Source: Sphingomonas sp. IC081 (GTDB taxonomy: Bacteria > Pseudomonadota > Alphaproteobacteria > Sphingomonadales > Sphingomonadaceae). Taken from it: 64,000 bases of DNA. Positions 60,630 to 64,000 of the stretch are shown here, piece by piece. Numbering within the stretch: position 1 is the stretch's first letter; each line of letters opens with the position of its first letter. The DNA lies in NCBI RefSeq assembly GCF_006874585.1, contig NZ_CP029766.1:1-64000 (forward strand). Reading direction: 5' to 3'. The translations under genes were made by a program, and so were the position numbers. The notes under the pieces were generated by a model. That model worked only from the letters and a program-made list of their open reading frames with translations. It was not told where the DNA came from and did no database searches.

Positions 60630-63600
60630 GTGGTCCCGACGTGCGCTTCGAAGCGCGGCATGAGGATGGGCGCGAGCGGATCGAGCTGATCCGCGTCGAA
60701 GGCGGACGCTTCTTCGGCAAGGGGACACGCTCGCTGATCCCTGTCGACGACTGGATAATCCAGGCCCCGACCGCGGCGCGTCCGGCGGTCGCACGGTTGC
60801 TGCAGGCGATCGGCGATGGCAACAATGCGCCCGATGGCTCGGCACAGGCTGAAGCCTCGGACAAAGCCGTGTGTCTCCACCCTGGTCTGGTCGCCCAGCT
60901 GACCGAAGGTGAAGCCACAAGCCTTGGTCTCCCGCCGGTGGCACGTCTGGCGCTAAACCTGCAATCGATCGGGGTCGCGCATCAGGACGGTTTCCGCATC
61001 GAGACGCGCTGGACACGGCCGAACGGCCTGCCGGCCGCGGTCAAGCAAAGCGGTGCGCGCGCGCATTTCGAAGCCAAGGAGTGGCGGATCGCCGAGCCGA
61101 TCTGGACAACATTGCAGCTAGTCGAGCGGTTGAACGCCGCAACCGGCGAAAGCGAGCGGCAGGCGGCGCTTGCGGCGCTGCGCCAGGCGATCGGGGACGA
61201 GGACCGTTCTCTGATCAAGCCCGACGGCTTCATCGAACGGCTTCGGCTCAGCTACGCTGCGGGCTTTTCGCTTGACCTCAAGCCGTCGGCGCAAGGCTTC
61301 GATTTCGATCCGGTCCTCTTCAGCAAGGAGCGGATGCGCGAGACCGAGGACGGGGCGATCCTTGACGAGGCCGCTGATGGCCTGCTTCCTCCGGTGCAGC
61401 AACAGCTGTTCGCGCGTCGATTTCGCCAGGGTGATGGGACACGGCGCGCCTATCTGCTCGATGGCGGCTCGATCCTGTTTCTTGATCCGGTCTTGCAGCG
61501 GGCGCTTCGAGTCGTCCGCGACGCTCAGGGTGGGACCGCGGAACAGCGCCGACAATTCGCGCGCAGCCCGCAGCGCCGACTTGCCGAAGCGCTCAGCGCG
61601 GAGGGTGCCGATGTCGCCGAAATCGGCACGCTGTTCGTCGAGACGCAGCAATTCTCCGAGCGCGTTTCGGGCATCGATATCTGGCGAAAGCCGGTGCTGC
61701 CGTGGATCAAGCCCAAGCCTAACAGCTGGCTGCCCGAGGCGTTTGGCTTGCGCATCGGCGATCCGCCTGACGATCAGATGGTGGAAATCAAGCCGGAGGA
61801 GATCGCGCCCGCCGTCGAGGCGGTCGAGACTGCGCTTCGCGAGGAGCGGTCGACCTTCACCATCGGCGAGGCCGAGATACCCGCAACCGAGCAGACGCGC
61901 ACCGCGCTGAACGATCTCGCTGCCATCGTGAAGGCAGCGCACGACGACGCCGAGAACGCGGGGCAGCCGCCGCCAGTCGCGACGCAGCGCTATTTCCTGC
62001 AGGTGCGCGACAATCTCGAGGACGTAGCCTATGCCCCGCTCGCGAAGGCACCCGCGGCTCCCGCCGCCGCACCGCCAGCACTTCCGCAAGCGCTCGTCAC
62101 CACGCCCAAGCCGCATCAGGTCGAGGGCTTCAACTGGCTTGTGTCATGCTGGCGGGCCGGGATGCCAGGCGCGCTGCTCGCCGACGACATGGGGCTGGGC
62201 AAGACCTTTCAGGCGCTCGCGTTTCTTGCCTGGCTACGCACGGAACAACCATCGCCCAAACCCGTGTTGATCGTGGCGCCAACCGGCTTGCTCGCCAATT
62301 GGAAGCGCGAGATCGAACAGCATCTGGAGCCCGGCGCGCTGGGCCCGGTGGTCAGCGCCTATGGCGCGGGCCTCAATCGCTCGCGCGAGGAGGTCGGCCG
62401 CGATATCGAGCTTGGCCGGGCGGCAATCGACGGCGATGCGTGGAGCCAGGCCGGCGTCGTGCTCACCACCTTCGAGACGATGCGGGACTATCATCTGAGT
62501 TTCGCCCGCCAGCCCTTCGCAGCGATCATCTATGACGAGGCGCAGAAGCTCAAGAATCCGGCCAGCCAGATGACCCGCGCGGGCAAGACGCTGAACGCAC
62601 GGTTCCAGCTGGCGATGACCGGAACGCCGGTCGAAAACCGGCTCCAGGATCTCTGGTCGGTGTTCGACGTAATCCATCCCGGGCTGCTCGGGTCGAGCAA
62701 GGCGTTCGAGACCAGCTACCCCGCGTCCGATCCGGACAAGCTGCGCGAGCTGAATGCGGTGCTGACCGAAGCGAGCGACACTCGGCCCGCGCTCCTGCTG
62801 CGGCGGATGAAGGACGACTGCCTGCCGGGCCTGCCGGCCAAGCACATCCATCCGCTGCCGCTCGCGATGCCGCGCCCGCAGGCGGAAGCCTATGAACGGG
62901 TGATCCAACGCGCGATGGCGGCCCGCGGGACCGGCAAGCGCGGGCATATGCTGGAAATCCTGCACATGCTGCGCGGCGTGTCGCTGCACCCTTACGCCCC
63001 CGAAGATGCCACCGGCAGCTATTTCGAAGAGTCCGCGCGGCTGCAATCGACCTTCGAGACGCTCGACGCCATCAAAGCCAAGGGCGAGAAGGCGCTCATC
63101 TTCTGCGAAAGTCTGGCGATGCAGGCGCTGCTCGCCGCCGAAATCCGGCGCCGCTACGGCCTGGGGCATGACGTGCTGCGCATCCATGGCGGCGTGACGG
63201 GCGACGCGCGGCAGGCGGCCGTCGAACAGTTCCAGCGTCGCGCAAGCGGGTTCGACGCGATGATCCTCTCGCCCAAGGCGGGCGGCGTGGGGCTGACCCT
63301 GACCGCCGCAAATCACGTCATTCATCTCTCGCGCTGGTGGAACCCGGCAGTTGAGGATCAGGCGACCGATCGCGTATTCCGGATCGGGCAGTCGCGCGAC
63401 GTCCATGTCTATCTGCCCCAATCGCTGCATCCGGACCCGGCGATCGGCCCGACAAGCTTCGACCTGAAGCTCGACGCGCTGATGACGCGCAAGCGGGAAT
63501 TGAGCCGGGGGCTGCTCATCCCGGGCGAAGACGAGACCGACACCAGCACGCTGTTTGAGGACGTACTGGGCGGCCACGACGAACCCGGCTTAGACGCGGA

Positions 63601-64000
63601 CGTGCCCCCATCGCCGGATGCGGAGGCGCGGGCGGATAAGCCTTCCCAGCCACCGACAGCTACACCGGTCGCCGATACCGTGCCACCAAGGCGTCCGACG
63701 CTCAGCGTCGCACTGCCTGAGCGATCGGCTCCGGCACCGTTGGTCGCGCCAAGCCGTTATGTGTTCGAGCCGAACAAGCCGCGCGATTTCGCGATCTTCC
63801 TGGCGCCGATTGCCGACGACCATGTCATCGAGCTGCTGGTCAAGGACCCCTATGCCTGCGCCCGGTCGCACAACCGGCAGCATCTGATCGAATTCATGAA
63901 GCGGCTTGCCGGCGCGGCCCGCCGCATCGACGCGGTGACCTGCCATAGCCTGGACGCTGACAGCGTCGATAACCGGCAGGAAACGGACGCGGACCAGCGC
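60623..64000 (+). CDS. zorD: Zorya effector ZorD, SNF2-like helicase (cut by the right edge)
   Basis: The frame is open for 1126 codons from ATG 60623 (7 bases before the zorC end) to the window edge. An N-terminal domain of about 490 residues precedes the SNF2 helicase core: Walker A DDMGLGKT (Lys527), DEAQ at 638-641, MTGTPVENRL, AGGVGLTLTAANHVIHLS and ATDRVFRIGQSRDV. After a Pro/Ala linker near residues 1000-1040 a further domain begins (YVFEPNKPRDFAIFL, KDPYACARSHNRQHLIEFMK), resembling MIT_C/phospholipase-D-like domains. ZorD degrades or unwinds invading DNA in type I systems. The true C terminus is outside the window. Confidence 0.93.
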   Translation, partial: MVSGPDVRFEARHEDGRERIELIRVEGGRFFGKGTRSLIPVDDWIIQAPTAARPAVARLLQAIGDGNNAPDGSAQAEASDKAVCLHPGLVAQLTEGEATSLGLPPVARLALNLQSIGVAHQDGFRIETRWTRPNGLPAAVKQSGARAHFEAKEWRIAEPIWTTLQLVERLNAATGESERQAALAALRQAIGDEDRSLIKPDGFIERLRLSYAAGFSLDLKPSAQGFDFDPVLFSKERMRETEDGAILDEAADGLLPPVQQQLFARRFRQGDGTRRAYLLDGGSILFLDPVLQRALRVVRDAQGGTAEQRRQFARSPQRRLAEALSAEGADVAEIGTLFVETQQFSERVSGIDIWRKPVLPWIKPKPNSWLPEAFGLRIGDPPDDQMVEIKPEEIAPAVEAVETALREERSTFTIGEAEIPATEQTRTALNDLAAIVKAAHDDAENAGQPPPVATQRYFLQVRDNLEDVAYAPLAKAPAAPAAAPPALPQALVTTPKPHQVEGFNWLVSCWRAGMPGALLADDMGLGKTFQALAFLAWLRTEQPSPKPVLIVAPTGLLANWKREIEQHLEPGALGPVVSAYGAGLNRSREEVGRDIELGRAAIDGDAWSQAGVVLTTFETMRDYHLSFARQPFAAIIYDEAQKLKNPASQMTRAGKTLNARFQLAMTGTPVENRLQDLWSVFDVIHPGLLGSSKAFETSYPASDPDKLRELNAVLTEASDTRPALLLRRMKDDCLPGLPAKHIHPLPLAMPRPQAEAYERVIQRAMAARGTGKRGHMLEILHMLRGVSLHPYAPEDATGSYFEESARLQSTFETLDAIKAKGEKALIFCESLAMQALLAAEIRRRYGLGHDVLRIHGGVTGDARQAAVEQFQRRASGFDAMILSPKAGGVGLTLTAANHVIHLSRWWNPAVEDQATDRVFRIGQSRDVHVYLPQSLHPDPAIGPTSFDLKLDALMTRKRELSRGLLIPGEDETDTSTLFEDVLGGHDEPGLDADVPPSPDAEARADKPSQPPTATPVADTVPPRRPTLSVALPERSAPAPLVAPSRYVFEPNKPRDFAIFLAPIADDHVIELLVKDPYACARSHNRQHLIEFMKRLAGAARRIDAVTCHSLDADSVDNRQETDADQR

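Noticed and set aside
62234..63577. 447-codon frame antisense to zorD
   Set aside because: Opposite the helicase core with intact SNF2 motifs; a shadow frame.

Overview
The window is a stretch of a conjugative plasmid, most likely from an alphaproteobacterium of the sphingomonad type (Sphingobium, Novosphingobium or Sphingomonas). This placing is inferred from the high GC content, the Rep_3-like initiator with an iteron origin, the ParAB locus and the style of the two VirB-type secretion loci. It rests on recognising families by eye, not on a database search. No rRNA, tRNA or CRISPR array was seen.

Layout. Positions 1-4700 are the maintenance core: the start of a leftward CHC2/Toprim-like replication gene cut by the edge, an iteron origin, the rep gene, and parA and parB with two near-identical parS-like palindromes on either side of parA. 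Three further iterons in reverse orientation lie beside parS1 and inside the 3' end of parB. Positions 4.7-6.3 kb hold a small secreted nuclease and two hypothetical genes, followed by an IS21-family element (6291-8779).

Positions 9.0-17.4 kb hold two related divergent gene pairs, each made of a helix-turn-helix partner gene and a tyrosine recombinase gene. One pair is cargo of a TniA-TniB-TniQ transposon (9646-15708, 5-bp target duplication ACTGT). That transposon has inserted into the partner gene of the other pair; removing it on paper restores a 344-residue frame.

Positions 18.2-30.7 kb encode a compact type IV secretion locus (two VirB2-like genes, VirB3, B4, B6, B8, B9, B10, B11). Its virB4 is interrupted by a Tn3-family transposon (19769-24019, duplication AGCTA); joining the flanks gives an intact 792-residue VirB4. 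Directly downstream come a 1404-residue RHS protein with a PD-(D/E)xK-like C-terminal domain and an AT-rich gene that may encode its immunity protein. Positions 35.9-39.3 kb are an IS3-family remnant split by an IS66-family element (36002-39125, duplication GTTCATTC) that carries a UPF0149-like passenger gene.

Positions 39.4-42.3 kb contain small regulators and membrane proteins. Positions 42.46-56.06 kb are a second, complete-looking conjugation locus (TrbM/KikA-like, VirB1, an LPD7-like protein, VirB2-B11, an EexN-like lipoprotein and VirD4), preceded by a strong 26-bp dyad. No relaxase is present, so it must lie outside the window. From 56.47 kb to the right edge is a type I Zorya anti-phage system, zorA-zorB-zorC-zorD. 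The open end of zorD appears to carry an extra C-terminal domain resembling MIT_C/phospholipase-D-like domains.

Taken together, a replicating, partitioned, self-transmissible plasmid carries a phage-defence island and an RHS toxin-immunity candidate, and has been hit by at least four transposable elements, three of which left exact target duplications.
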